DNA from: Moraxella sp. K1664
GTDB lineage: Bacteria; Pseudomonadota; Gammaproteobacteria; Pseudomonadales; Moraxellaceae
Assembly (NCBI RefSeq): GCF_039693965.1
Contig: NZ_CP155576.1
Span: forward strand, 682,001-746,000
DNA length: 64,000 bases
Reading direction: 5' to 3'
Position numbers and translations under genes: made by a program. Within the stretch, counting starts at the first letter, position 1, and each line of letters opens with the position of its first letter. This document shows positions 54,173 to 63,930 of the stretch, piece by piece. The notes under the pieces are model-generated. The model was given only the letters and a program-made list of their open reading frames with translations. It was not told the DNA's origin and ran no database searches.

Positions 54173-55171
54173 ATGAGTACACGCCCAATCACCGTACGCT
54201 ATTTTGATGGCAAAACAAGCAAAGCCCATACCGCCCATATCCGCCCAAGCACCAGTCCCGATAGCTTTGTGCTAGAAGGCGATGACGTTGGCGGGGTATA
54301 TCGGATTGCCGACTGTGAATTTATGCCAAGCGTGGGGCGGTCGGCAGGGGTGCTTGCCTTTGGTAGCGGTGAGCGGATTGAGCTGATTGGCGGTGTGCCT
54401 GATTGGCTTGAACTACACCACAAACGCCTATTTCACAAAATCTCCATCATGGAGAGCAGTTTTGGGTGGATTTTGGTCAGTTTGGTCGCTGTTGTTATTT
54501 TTATGACGGGCGTACTCAAATTTGGCGTGCCATTGGCATCGCACCACATCGCCCAGTCCCTACCCCCTGATGTTTTGATGGAAGTCGGACAAAAGGCAGA
54601 AGAACAAGTCATGGAGCTGACCGAGCCAAGCAAGCTATCACAGGCTCGCCAAGATGCGATAATCGCTCTGTACGACAAGCTAGATGGCAACCCCAAAGCC
54701 AAAGTGCTGGTGCGTGGGGGTGGGGTCATCGGAGCAAACGCCCTTGCCATCCCCAACAACACCATCGTCATCACAGACGAGCTTATCGAGCTTAGCGGAG
54801 ATGACAACGAAATCCTAGCCGTGCTTGCCCATGAGCAGGGGCATTTGGTACATCGTCATAGCTTGGAGCGGGCGATTAGCAGTATTGGTGTGGGGGTACT
54901 GGTCATCGTCATCACAGGCGATGCGTCTGATTTGATACTTGCCCTACCAACCATGCTCGCCGCCGCCCAATACTCCCAAGATGCGGAGATGGAAGCGGAT
55001 AAATTTGCCATCGATGAGCTAAAACGCCTTGGCATATCGCCCATGCACCTTGCCAACTTCTTTGAAAAGCTAAAAAAAGAACATGGCGATGGTCAAGGGC
55101 ATTGGTCGGTGCTGTCCACGCACCCTGAGACGGATAAGCGGATTGAGCAGGTTAAGAAGCATAGTGAGTAG
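54173..55171 (+). CDS. M48-family membrane metallopeptidase
   Basis: 332 residues. Zinc motif HEQGH in LAHEQGHLVHRHSLE and the third ligand Glu in DAEMEADKFAIDEL. A membrane helix (about 100-118, WILVSLVAVVIFMTGVLKFG) follows a small N-terminal domain, leaving the peptidase outside the cytoplasm. Resembles HtpX/BepA relatives that check membrane or envelope proteins; the paired DUF898 protein may be its partner. Confidence 0.9.
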   Translation: MSTRPITVRYFDGKTSKAHTAHIRPSTSPDSFVLEGDDVGGVYRIADCEFMPSVGRSAGVLAFGSGERIELIGGVPDWLELHHKRLFHKISIMESSFGWILVSLVAVVIFMTGVLKFGVPLASHHIAQSLPPDVLMEVGQKAEEQVMELTEPSKLSQARQDAIIALYDKLDGNPKAKVLVRGGGVIGANALAIPNNTIVITDELIELSGDDNEILAVLAHEQGHLVHRHSLERAISSIGVGVLVIVITGDASDLILALPTMLAAAQYSQDAEMEADKFAIDELKRLGISPMHLANFFEKLKKEHGDGQGHWSVLSTHPETDKRIEQVKKHSE

Positions 55172-55194
55172 GGCATGACTGTCCTAATGTCGCA

Positions 55195-55219
55195 AAAACC
55201 GCCTTTGGGCGGTTTTGTT
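55195..55219. terminator. Terminator between the M48 peptidase and galE
   Basis: AAAACCGCC-TTTG-GGCGGTTTT followed by GTTTTAG; serves convergent genes. Confidence 0.85.
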
Positions 55220-56254
55220 TTAGGGGCGGTAGCCTTTGGGATTTTGACTTTGCCAACGCCATGTATCCACGCACATACGCTGGGTGTCATATTCTGCCGT
55301 CCAGCCAAGCAGGTTTTTGGCTTTATCGCTACTGGCATAGCAAGTGGCAATGTCCCCTGCTCGTCTTGGGGCGATGACGTATGGCACGTTTTGCCCTGTG
55401 GCGTGGATAAAGGCATTGACCAGTTGTAGTACGCTTGTGCCGTTGCCTGTGCCTAGGTTAATCGGCTCAAAACCAAAAGCTCTCTCACGCCCTGCGATAT
55501 AGTCCAGTGCCGACACATGACCTTTTGCCAAATCCACCACATGAATATAATCACGCACGCCTGTGCCGTCCACCGTGTCATAATCATCGCCAAACACGGA
55601 TAGTTTTTCTAATTTACCCACCGCCACTTGTGAGATATAAGGCATAAGGTTGTTGGGAATGTCGCTTGGGTCTTCGCCAATCGCCCCTGACACGTCCGCC
55701 CCAATGGGGTTAAAGTAGCGTAGGGCGATGATGTTCCACACTTGGCTGTCCTGCACGGATTTTGCCAAATCTTCTAGGATATATTCTACCGTGAGTTTGG
55801 ACTGCCCATAAGGGTTGGTGCAAGAGCGTTTGGCGGCCTCAGTAATGGGCAAGACTTCTGGGTCGCCATAGACGGTCGCCGATGATGAAAAGATAAAGTT
55901 AGTTACGCCTTTGTCTTTCATGACCTCCAAAAGATTTAGCGTGCCTGTTACGTTATTTTGGTAGTATTTAAGCGGTTTTGCCACGCTCTCGCCCACCGCT
56001 TTTAGCCCTGCAAAATGAATCACGCCAAAAAAGTCATATTCATCAAACACACGCTCCAAATGAGCCTTATCCAGTACATCGCCTTTGATAAAGGTTATCT
56101 CTGTACCGACAATCTTTTCTACACGCTCAATCGCCACAGGGCTAGAATTGGACAAATTGTCATATACCACAGGCGTATAACCTGCCTTGATGAGTTCAAT
56201 CAAGGTATGCGAGCCAATATAGCCTGCTCCGCCTGTTACTAGGATTTTTTTCAT
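55220..56254 (-). CDS. galE: UDP-glucose 4-epimerase
   Basis: 344 residues. NAD motif VTGGAGYIGSHT, active-site Ser in FSSSATVYG and Tyr/Lys in NPYGQSKLTVE. Interconverts UDP-glucose and UDP-galactose for surface sugars. Last gene of the leftward polysaccharide cluster. Confidence 0.96.
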   Translation of the reverse strand: MKKILVTGGAGYIGSHTLIELIKAGYTPVVYDNLSNSSPVAIERVEKIVGTEITFIKGDVLDKAHLERVFDEYDFFGVIHFAGLKAVGESVAKPLKYYQNNVTGTLNLLEVMKDKGVTNFIFSSSATVYGDPEVLPITEAAKRSCTNPYGQSKLTVEYILEDLAKSVQDSQVWNIIALRYFNPIGADVSGAIGEDPSDIPNNLMPYISQVAVGKLEKLSVFGDDYDTVDGTGVRDYIHVVDLAKGHVSALDYIAGRERAFGFEPINLGTGNGTSVLQLVNAFIHATGQNVPYVIAPRRAGDIATCYASSDKAKNLLGWTAEYDTQRMCVDTWRWQSQNPKGYRP

Positions 56255-56277
56255 GTCATACTCTCTTAAAAATGGGC

Positions 56278-57564
56278 TTAGTGATTTTTGCGACCAATAC
56301 CAATATAATCACTGGTTAATAATTTAATCTCATCATCACTTAAAATATTTTTGGCATCAAATATCGGTACATTGTATTTATTTAATTCATAAACATCAGG
56401 CGGTGTTAATCCCGACCAATTAATGATAAATAAACTGTCTATTTCATTCAACTCATAAGGGTTGTTTGTGATTGAAAATAACCGCTCATTTTCATACATC
56501 GTTTGTAATTCAATCGTGGTATTATTGGTATAAACCACCGTTTTTATGTCATACGACCACAACAATTTTAATAATGGATGAATGGCACTGTTGGTACTAA
56601 GCCCTGCCCCAATGCGATAGCCTGCCCCCCATATCATCACGGTTTTATTTTCTATAAAGCCATTAAAATATCGCCAAAATTTTCTAAAAATCAGCTCTTT
56701 TTGGTCAGCATTAACATCAATCACGGCATTTAATACCTCTGATTTGACGTTTTGATTGTCAAATTGATTTTTTAATAAAGTCAATTCATTGGGCAAGGTC
56801 TTTCCGCCAAAGCCCCAACCTGCTCCCAAATATGCCGAACCGATACGGCTGTCCGACCCCATAATCCGCTCAATGTGCTTGATATTAATATTTTCTTTAT
56901 CAGCAAGGCGTGTCATTTCGTTCATAAACGACAAGCGAGTGGCAAGCATTGCCATAATCGCACTGCGAGCAAATTCTATGGTTTTAATATTATCAATTTG
57001 GCATTGTTTGGCTTGGGATTTGATAAAAGAGATGATTTCACAATTTACCACGCTATTTGCTGTTTTTTCGCCAATCAATACCAAATCCGATTGATAAAAA
57101 CTACCAAAATTCGCCCCGTCTTTCATAAAAATAAATGGCAAATAATACACCCATTTGCTAATCATCTCATTGGCAATTTGCTCCATTTTGCCAATATTAT
57201 CTATACCGCTTAGGATAATTTGACTGTGCGGATTATCTTGGGTTTTGGTAAATAATGCCAATTCGTCATCGCTCATGTCATCAACAAATAGCCAGATTAA
57301 ACTGCCTTGGGATTGTTTAATAAAATCAAGTGTATCATCACGGCTTTTTTTATGATGATGAGTGATTTTATGTTCATTGACATACAGCGACCATAAGGCA
57401 TTAATTTGACGGTCAAAATGATAATGAAACAATGTCTCATCAATGGCATTTTTAATACTTAATAAATGCACTTTTTTATTTAAACTGGCAAGCAAAATCC
57501 CTGCATTAATCGCTTCATGATTTGCTCCGATGATATAGACCGTGTCGTGTGTTTTCATTATCAT
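56278..57564 (-). CDS. UDP-sugar dehydrogenase-like protein, probably inactive
   Basis: 428 residues with the UDP-glucose/GDP-mannose dehydrogenase layout. The key motif GFGGxCFPKD reads GFGGKTLPNE (251-260): the catalytic Cys is Thr256. The lysine-asparagine pair before 'LA.k.sf.NE' is also lost (EFARSAIMAMLATRLSFMNEM), and the N-terminal nucleotide loop is GANHEAINA rather than GxGxxG. It therefore probably does not oxidise UDP-glucose. It may be a structural or regulatory relative or a decaying gene, though the frame is intact. It stands between galE and pgi. Confidence 0.8.
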   Translation of the reverse strand: MIMKTHDTVYIIGANHEAINAGILLASLNKKVHLLSIKNAIDETLFHYHFDRQINALWSLYVNEHKITHHHKKSRDDTLDFIKQSQGSLIWLFVDDMSDDELALFTKTQDNPHSQIILSGIDNIGKMEQIANEMISKWVYYLPFIFMKDGANFGSFYQSDLVLIGEKTANSVVNCEIISFIKSQAKQCQIDNIKTIEFARSAIMAMLATRLSFMNEMTRLADKENINIKHIERIMGSDSRIGSAYLGAGWGFGGKTLPNELTLLKNQFDNQNVKSEVLNAVIDVNADQKELIFRKFWRYFNGFIENKTVMIWGAGYRIGAGLSTNSAIHPLLKLLWSYDIKTVVYTNNTTIELQTMYENERLFSITNNPYELNEIDSLFIINWSGLTPPDVYELNKYNVPIFDAKNILSDDEIKLLTSDYIGIGRKNH

Positions 57565-57592
57565 TTACCGTAATTTTTATTAAAAATACTTT

Positions 57593-59215
57593 TTAAAATT
57601 TGTCCTTAATTTTATTTAATAGCGTATTGGTTGATGAATCAAACGCCCCCACGCTTTGTTTATCACACAACACGTCATAGACCTGATTTGCCATGACTTT
57701 ACCCACTTCCACGCCCCATTGGTCAAACGGGTTGATGCCCCAAATCACGCTCATCACATAGACTTTATGCTCATACAGAGCGATGAGCGAACCGAGCGTT
57801 TTTGGCGTTAGGCTGTCAAGTAAAAGCGTTGTGGACGGCTGATTGCCACGATATTGTTTAAATTTGGCAAAATCATCGTCATTTTTTTGTAATTCATCAG
57901 GCAAGGCATGATTGCCAAATGCCAACACCTGCGACTGAGCAAGGCAATTTGACAAGGAAAGCTCATGCTGTTCGGACAAATGGGCATTGGCGGTTTGATG
58001 CTGATGATAGCGATGAATGGGCGTGATAAAGTCGCAAGAGACTCTTTGCGTGCCTTGATGCAGGAGCTGATAAAAAGCGTGCTGAGCATTTGAACCAATG
58101 TCGCCCCACAAAATCGGACAAGTATCATAGCCGACCTGCTGACCGTCTCTGGCGACTGATTTGCCGTTGGATTCCATTTCAAGCTGGGTCAGATAGTTGG
58201 GAAAATGCGACAATCTGCCGTCATAAGGTAGCACGGTGTGGGCGTTAATCCTCAAAAAAGTGCTGTTCCACACACCCAAAAGCCCAAGCAAAACGGGCAT
58301 ATTTTGGGCAAAATCGGCTGTGGCAAAATGCCTGTCCATGTCGTTCGCCCCTGCCAGTAGCTCATAAAAGCCGTCCATGCCGATTTTTATGGCAATGGCA
58401 AGTCCGATGACCGACCACATACTAAACCGACCGCCGACCCAGTCCCACAGTAGCAACTGATTATTTTCATGAATGCCCCACTCGCTCATCTTGTCAGGGC
58501 GTGTGGAAATGCCGATAAAATGACGGCGTAAAATCGTGGGTTTGTTATCGTGGGCGGACAATAGCCAGCCTAAGGCGGTTTTGGCGTTGGAGAGCGTGTC
58601 TATCGTGCCAAATGATTTTGATGAAATAATAAACAGCGTGGTTTGGGGGTTTAGCACCTTTAACAGGCTGTCAAGTTGGGTGCCGTCCATGTTGGAGACG
58701 AAATGCACCCGAATGGACGTGTCCGCCCACTCGGACAGGGCAGTCGTTGCCATTAGAGGCCCCAAATCCGAACCGCCCACACCGATATTAACCACGTCCG
58801 TCATGGCGTGTCCTGCATAGCCACGCCACACGCCTGTGCGGATACGGCTGACAATGGTTTCGGCTTTGGCAAGGCTGTCGTGGACTTGGGCGTTTACGTC
58901 CGTGCCGTCCACGATGAGCGACCTGCCCTTTGGCAGACGTAAAGCGGTATGTAAGGCAGGGCGGTTTTCGGTGTCGTTTACTTTTTTACCTGTTAATAAG
59001 TCATTGATTTTATTGGATAATTGACAATCATCCGCCAAGGTCAATAACGCCGATAAAATCTCATCGTCAATCGCTTGTTTGCTAAAATCCATGTACATAT
59101 CGCAAGCCGACACGCCAAACCGCTCGCCACGTTTGTCATCTTTGAACAGCTCGGTCAAGGTGCGGTTAGTTTGGGCAAGGGATTGCAGAGTTTGCCAAGT
59201 AGGGCTTTGGTTCAT
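57593..59215 (-). CDS. pgi: Glucose-6-phosphate isomerase
   Basis: 540 residues. VNIGVGGSDLGPLMA, sugar-phosphate motif SKSFGTIDTLSNA, GGRFSMWSVIGL and the ending QWGVEVGKVMA are the isomerase signatures. Interconverts glucose-6- and fructose-6-phosphate, feeding sugar-nucleotide synthesis with galU and galE. Confidence 0.96.
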   Translation of the reverse strand: MNQSPTWQTLQSLAQTNRTLTELFKDDKRGERFGVSACDMYMDFSKQAIDDEILSALLTLADDCQLSNKINDLLTGKKVNDTENRPALHTALRLPKGRSLIVDGTDVNAQVHDSLAKAETIVSRIRTGVWRGYAGHAMTDVVNIGVGGSDLGPLMATTALSEWADTSIRVHFVSNMDGTQLDSLLKVLNPQTTLFIISSKSFGTIDTLSNAKTALGWLLSAHDNKPTILRRHFIGISTRPDKMSEWGIHENNQLLLWDWVGGRFSMWSVIGLAIAIKIGMDGFYELLAGANDMDRHFATADFAQNMPVLLGLLGVWNSTFLRINAHTVLPYDGRLSHFPNYLTQLEMESNGKSVARDGQQVGYDTCPILWGDIGSNAQHAFYQLLHQGTQRVSCDFITPIHRYHQHQTANAHLSEQHELSLSNCLAQSQVLAFGNHALPDELQKNDDDFAKFKQYRGNQPSTTLLLDSLTPKTLGSLIALYEHKVYVMSVIWGINPFDQWGVEVGKVMANQVYDVLCDKQSVGAFDSSTNTLLNKIKDKF

Positions 59216-59224
59216 GACAAATCC

Positions 59225-60088
59225 TTAGAATGATTCGCCTATATGCTCGGCAAAATAACCAAACGCCTGTATATAGGTTTTCATGTCGCCTGCGTCAAAG
59301 CTCTCACCCTTTAAGGTCACCACGTCCATGCCCTGCTTACTGATAAGTGCATCAATGGCATCGGTCAGCTGAATCTCACCGCCCACAGACGGCTTGGTCT
59401 CCGCCAAAAAGTCAAAAATCTTTGGGTCAAACACATAGCGTCCTACCACCGCAAGGTTGGACGGAGCATCTTTTAAGAGGGGCTTTTCTACAAAACCCTT
59501 AACATCAAAAGATTGGTTAATGTTAGATTTGGCAATGGTTTGTTTATCACTAAGACAAGCAATGCCATATTTGTGTATATCATCGTCCGCCACAGGGTCA
59601 ACGAGAATCTGCGAGCGACCCGTTTTGGCAAACATATCCAACATATACGCCAAATTATCCGCCTTAAAATCGGTCTTAAAGGGATCTAGCACCACATCAG
59701 GCAGCAGCACGGCAAAGGGGTTATCGCCCACGACTGCATGACCCTGTAATACCGCATGACCTAGACCTAGCGGACGACCTTGACGTACACTGATGATACG
59801 CACGTCATCAGGCAAAAAGTTTAGACTGTCCGCCAGCTCATTTTTGCCCTTTAAGCGAAGTTGGGTATCTAGTTCGCTGTTAATGTCAAAATAATTTTCT
59901 ATCGCACTTTTTTGGGTGTGATTGACCAGTACGATATTTTTGATACCCGCACGCACCGCTTCTGTAACGACATAGTGAATGGCGGGCTTGTCGCCAAGTG
60001 GCAGAAGCTCTTTTGGCACGGCTTTGGAGAGTGGCAACATACGAGTGCCGAAACCTGCGGTGGGGATAATGGCGTGATTTATCCACAT
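59225..60088 (-). CDS. galU: UTP-glucose-1-phosphate uridylyltransferase
   Basis: 287 residues. IIPTAGFGTRMLPLSKAVPKELLPLGDKPAIHYVVTEAV is the nucleotidyltransferase signature; KYGIACL, GFVEKP and GGEIQLTDAI follow. Makes UDP-glucose. Ten bases before pgi in the same operon. Confidence 0.96.
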   Translation of the reverse strand: MWINHAIIPTAGFGTRMLPLSKAVPKELLPLGDKPAIHYVVTEAVRAGIKNIVLVNHTQKSAIENYFDINSELDTQLRLKGKNELADSLNFLPDDVRIISVRQGRPLGLGHAVLQGHAVVGDNPFAVLLPDVVLDPFKTDFKADNLAYMLDMFAKTGRSQILVDPVADDDIHKYGIACLSDKQTIAKSNINQSFDVKGFVEKPLLKDAPSNLAVVGRYVFDPKIFDFLAETKPSVGGEIQLTDAIDALISKQGMDVVTLKGESFDAGDMKTYIQAFGYFAEHIGESF

Positions 60089-60090
60089 AT

Positions 60091-61395
60091 TTACGATCCT
60101 AAAAACACAATATTGTTGAATTGTCTCAATATTTGAGCATGTTGTTCTAACATCTTTATCCCTTTACTGTTATTCTTGTTTTTTTGGTCTAATTCTCTTA
60201 ATAAAAGATCCACGACAGAATATGCCTGAATATCAGGAGACATAATACAACTATAAACCAAAGCAGAAGACGTAATACCTATCACACTTTTAATCTGAGA
60301 TTGCCTAATCACTTCTTCTATTAAAAATCCCGATTCACGAATAATTCTAATTCTTCCATCAGATTTTTTCTCCATAGATAAGAATCCCTCAAATACTTCT
60401 TTTTTCTCGTTCTTCGGATGAAGCTTTACATATATTCTACCGCAGGAAGAATTTAAAAGATTAGAAAAGATATTGTATATAATATCAAGGTATTCCTGGC
60501 TGTCAATTTGATAGTGCTGACTTAAATATAAGATATCATTATTTGAAATTCCATAGAAATTAATAATATTTTTTGCATAAGAAATTTGTTTTTCGTCCTG
60601 CTCTTCATATGTTGAATAGAAATAATGATGTGCAGAACTAAATATTTTCTGTGTTTTTTCGGGAAAAGTCGTATAAGAAAAATCAAAATCTAAAAAGGGA
60701 GCCAAAAAAGCCTTGATATTTTTATTGGGAAAATTACCAATTAAAAATTTTTGAGTTTCTGGATGTAGATATAGTTGTGATGCAAAAATTTTAGATTGCT
60801 TAATCAAGATATTAACATCTTCAACAATTTTGGAGCTTCTATTAAAAATTTCTGATTTTTGCAATGTATTTTTTGATATTTTTTTAATCAAATTTACATC
60901 TAATTTACCATGCTGATTATTCTGAATTTCTTTTGGGCTTAAAGCTCCTAGACGATAAGTTCCTAGACCCTCCTCTACTAAAAATAGTTGAATATTTTTC
61001 TTTTTTGCAATTGATGCAAAAACAGCATAATGGTGTTGAAAGCTATTTAAAAATATTTTTTTAGGTCTAACTTTTAATATAACCCTACGATAAGATTTAT
61101 AAATTTTCACAAGATTATTAAAATTATAACTATTAGGGCTCTTTGGTAGTTTCAAAAAAATAACATTACTAAATTCATCACTAAATTGATCATGTATTAA
61201 TTGGGGAACATGGTAATTAGCTTCTGTATAAACTACAATTAACACATTATTTTTATAGCAAAATTTTCTAATAAGACCTTCAATATGATTTAATTGCCCT
61301 AAATTAGATATGACAAATAAGTTGCTATCTTTTTTTACTTTTTTTTTGATAATATTATCCAAAGTGTAAGCTTTAGATCTATTGATATGTAGCAT
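60091..61395 (-). CDS. Polysialyltransferase-like capsule glycosyltransferase
   Basis: 434 residues, AT-rich codon use unlike the neighbours. It carries the three marks of bacterial polysialyltransferases (GT38-like): an acidic-acidic-Gly motif EEG at 141-143, LHPK at 325-328 and TSS at 375-377, with a C-terminal helix rich in basic residues. Such enzymes add alpha-2,8- or 2,9-linked sialic acid at the inner membrane. GAGGG lies eight bases before the ATG. It could instead be another sialyl- or glycosyltransferase of the same fold. Confidence 0.75.
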   Translation of the reverse strand: MLHINRSKAYTLDNIIKKKVKKDSNLFVISNLGQLNHIEGLIRKFCYKNNVLIVVYTEANYHVPQLIHDQFSDEFSNVIFLKLPKSPNSYNFNNLVKIYKSYRRVILKVRPKKIFLNSFQHHYAVFASIAKKKNIQLFLVEEGLGTYRLGALSPKEIQNNQHGKLDVNLIKKISKNTLQKSEIFNRSSKIVEDVNILIKQSKIFASQLYLHPETQKFLIGNFPNKNIKAFLAPFLDFDFSYTTFPEKTQKIFSSAHHYFYSTYEEQDEKQISYAKNIINFYGISNNDILYLSQHYQIDSQEYLDIIYNIFSNLLNSSCGRIYVKLHPKNEKKEVFEGFLSMEKKSDGRIRIIRESGFLIEEVIRQSQIKSVIGITSSALVYSCIMSPDIQAYSVVDLLLRELDQKNKNNSKGIKMLEQHAQILRQFNNIVFLGS

Positions 61396-61816
61396 TATAT
61401 ACCCTCATTATTTGATTGAGTTGAAATTTACAATAACCTCACCTATTGATATAAATAGATAAAATTACTATACCTTATGTTGTGATAAAATTCTTTCATA
61501 ATATACACAGGATAATCGCACTATATTTAATTTTTAGCAAATAAAATTATGTTTTTAAAGAAATTGGTAATTTTAAACATAAAATTATATAAAAATTCAC
61601 CAAGCCAATTATGCCCTAAATAGTTTGTTAGAAATAAACTTAGATAAAATTACAGCTAACGAATTTGAGTTTTACTACGGAAACCGTTAACCCTAAGCTA
61701 TGCCTAAGGGCAGGTTTCCGTCATGGTTCGACAGGTTCACCATGAACGGTTTTCTTTAATTTAGAGTTTTGCAGGAAATCTAATATAAAAATAACAGTAA
61801 ATTCATAGTTAGGAGT
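61396..61816. other. Intergenic region within the capsule locus
   Basis: 421 very AT-rich bases without a supported gene. It holds the polysialyltransferase upstream region (TATATAAT just before its ATG) and a dispersed repeat (61649-61775). The gap suggests that the transferase gene has its own promoter. Confidence 0.65.
61649..61775. repeat. Dispersed intergenic repeat, copy B
   Basis: The better-preserved relative of 35345-35475, with AAACCGTT-AACCCTAAGC near the left and ACCATGAACGGTTTT at the right forming partly inverted ends, and GGTTCGACAGG inside. It probably belongs to a genome-wide family of small palindromic elements in this species. Confidence 0.65.
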
Positions 61817-62890
61817 TTAGAGGTATTCCAAGGCTTTCTGAATAGATTTTAACCTAGTTTTGTTTGTAAAAATCAACCAAATCTTTGGGTGATATAACAA
61901 CACTCCTAACAGTTGACACATTATCTTTGATAGATGTCTATTGGAAAAGTGGGTTGATTGATTTTTACTGACACTCTCCAAATCCACAATATATTTAGGA
62001 GAATAAATTCTGTGTTTAAACCAGTTAACATTTAAAGAGTTCAACTCATCCAAAAACATACCACACCAACCGAAAATTTCTGCGGCATCTTTATCTAGGT
62101 AAGATCTACTTAGCAAGTAACAATTTTTACCCTGTAGCAAGCCTTCTACTATAGCAGATGAAGATATAGAAATATAACTATCTGCTTGACAGATATCAAT
62201 ATCTGACAGCTCATCAACCAATCTTACATTCGAAAAAGAGGCAAGATTTTGGCGAATTATTTCCAAATATTGATTATTTATATTATTACGAGTTTTATAC
62301 AAAAATACTCTATTGGGGTAATTTTCTACCAATGAGACCAATTGAGCCAGAATCTTCTTGGTCAAATAATCATTCAGTTCTAGTTGGGTTTGCTCAAAGA
62401 AAATAACCTTATCTTGATGATAACTCTTATGGCATTCTGTGGCGATGAACCATGAAGCTCCATATAGCAATCCGTTATTTTTTACCTTAAAAGTTTGACA
62501 AAGTCTAGTATAGAACTCATAATCATCCAAGCAGTTCAGCCACACCTGATCAGCATTAAACCGAGTGATAAAAGCATCGACCTGGTAGTGACTGACAACC
62601 CCCGGAAATATGGAAATAATCTTTGTATTTGTAGATTGAAATCTCCCAATCAACTTATTTAACAGGAATCCACCCAAACAGCACACCAAATAGTCACAAT
62701 GACCAAGTTGTTCCACTTCAGCCAAGGATAATTTTACTCCATCAAATGAGCTTGGTATATATACATCTGCACTTGCTTCAATGCCAAAAAATTTTATATC
62801 TGCTTTTCTGTATTGAGTAACTAATCTCAAAGCGGTGGCATAAACCGCTTTGAGATGAGAATCCCTTTGAAAAACAAAACCTATTTTCAC
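61817..62890 (-). CDS. Putative capsule glycosyltransferase (DUF6716-like)
   Basis: 357 residues. GFVFQRDSHLKAVYATAL at the start, CLGGFLLNKLIGRF..KIISIFPGVV and SISSSAIVEGLLQGKNCYLLSRSYLDKDAAE resemble a GT-B fold with a sialyltransferase-like 'SSS' loop (DUF6716). The start overlaps the neuB stop region by one base, so it is translated with neuB. It may start or prime the sialic-acid polymer. Confidence 0.7.
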   Translation of the reverse strand: MKIGFVFQRDSHLKAVYATALRLVTQYRKADIKFFGIEASADVYIPSSFDGVKLSLAEVEQLGHCDYLVCCLGGFLLNKLIGRFQSTNTKIISIFPGVVSHYQVDAFITRFNADQVWLNCLDDYEFYTRLCQTFKVKNNGLLYGASWFIATECHKSYHQDKVIFFEQTQLELNDYLTKKILAQLVSLVENYPNRVFLYKTRNNINNQYLEIIRQNLASFSNVRLVDELSDIDICQADSYISISSSAIVEGLLQGKNCYLLSRSYLDKDAAEIFGWCGMFLDELNSLNVNWFKHRIYSPKYIVDLESVSKNQSTHFSNRHLSKIMCQLLGVLLYHPKIWLIFTNKTRLKSIQKALEYL

Positions 62891-63930
62891 TATTTTACAT
62901 GCTCTTTTTTAATCTGTTCTCCGCATTTAATATCGGTGGCAGCAACTTTACCGATAAGATCATCATATTCATGAACAAGAAAATCACCTGTGCCAGGGCG
63001 ACGCACCCATAAATTATCTTCCGTAAAGCTTTCACCTGCTTTAATATCAGTATACGCAACTACAGATGCAAAGGCAAAATCAATCGTAACCTGCTCTTCA
63101 GCAATAGCACCTTTTTCACCGCCTCGAGCTTTGGCAATTTGCTTGCTCGCTTCAATCAACTCTGCCATGCCTTTACCATCCATTGAGCAATTAATGTCAG
63201 GACCCAAACGATCGTAGGTATCTGTAAAATGACGTTCTAAGATACTTGCACCTATAGCGACAGCACCCATGCATACATAGTTATCCACACAGTGATCCGA
63301 AAGACCTACAACAGCATTCGGAAATTCTTTCTCAAGTTGATTGATGCCGCCTAGACGTACAAGTTCAGGTGGAGTTGGATAGACATTGGTACAATGCAAC
63401 AATGCATAAGGTACACCTGCTCGCTCCATAATCTCAACTGATTTACGAATACTTTTAATATCATTCATACCTGTGGAGAGAATAATAGGCTTGCCAAATG
63501 ATGCAACCAATTTAATCAACGGGTAGTTATTACACTCGCCCGAACCAATCTTATATGCTACAACACCCATACGCTCTAGGCGATAAACAGCTTCACGTGA
63601 AAATGGCGTGCTAATGAATATCATGCCCTTGGATTCTATATATTCCTTTAGAGCCGTTTCATCTTTTTCATTTAGAGCACAGCGCTCCATAATCTCATAA
63701 ATAGAGACATCAGCATTGCCTGGAGTAACCTTCTTTGCCTCATCAGACATCTCATCTTCAACAACATGCGTCTGATGTTTAACTATCTCTGCACCAGCCT
63801 CATAAGCTGCATCCACCATTTGTTTTGCAATATCAAGAGAGCCTTCATGGTTGATGCCGATTTCAGCGATTACTAGAGGCTCGTAGTCATAACCAATATT
63901 ACGATTACCAATTTTAAAGCTAGGTTTCAT
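62890..63930 (-). CDS. neuB: N-acetylneuraminate synthase
   Basis: 346 residues. NeuB TIM barrel with AEIGINHEGSLDIAKQMVDAAYEAGAEIVKHQTH, STPFSREAV, KIGSGECNNYPLI, LSTGM and GLSDHC, then an antifreeze-like SAF domain (about 285-346). Condenses N-acetylmannosamine and phosphoenolpyruvate to sialic acid. Its ATG overlaps the neuA stop (ATGA). Confidence 0.95.
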   Translation of the reverse strand: MKPSFKIGNRNIGYDYEPLVIAEIGINHEGSLDIAKQMVDAAYEAGAEIVKHQTHVVEDEMSDEAKKVTPGNADVSIYEIMERCALNEKDETALKEYIESKGMIFISTPFSREAVYRLERMGVVAYKIGSGECNNYPLIKLVASFGKPIILSTGMNDIKSIRKSVEIMERAGVPYALLHCTNVYPTPPELVRLGGINQLEKEFPNAVVGLSDHCVDNYVCMGAVAIGASILERHFTDTYDRLGPDINCSMDGKGMAELIEASKQIAKARGGEKGAIAEEQVTIDFAFASVVAYTDIKAGESFTEDNLWVRRPGTGDFLVHEYDDLIGKVAATDIKCGEQIKKEHVK

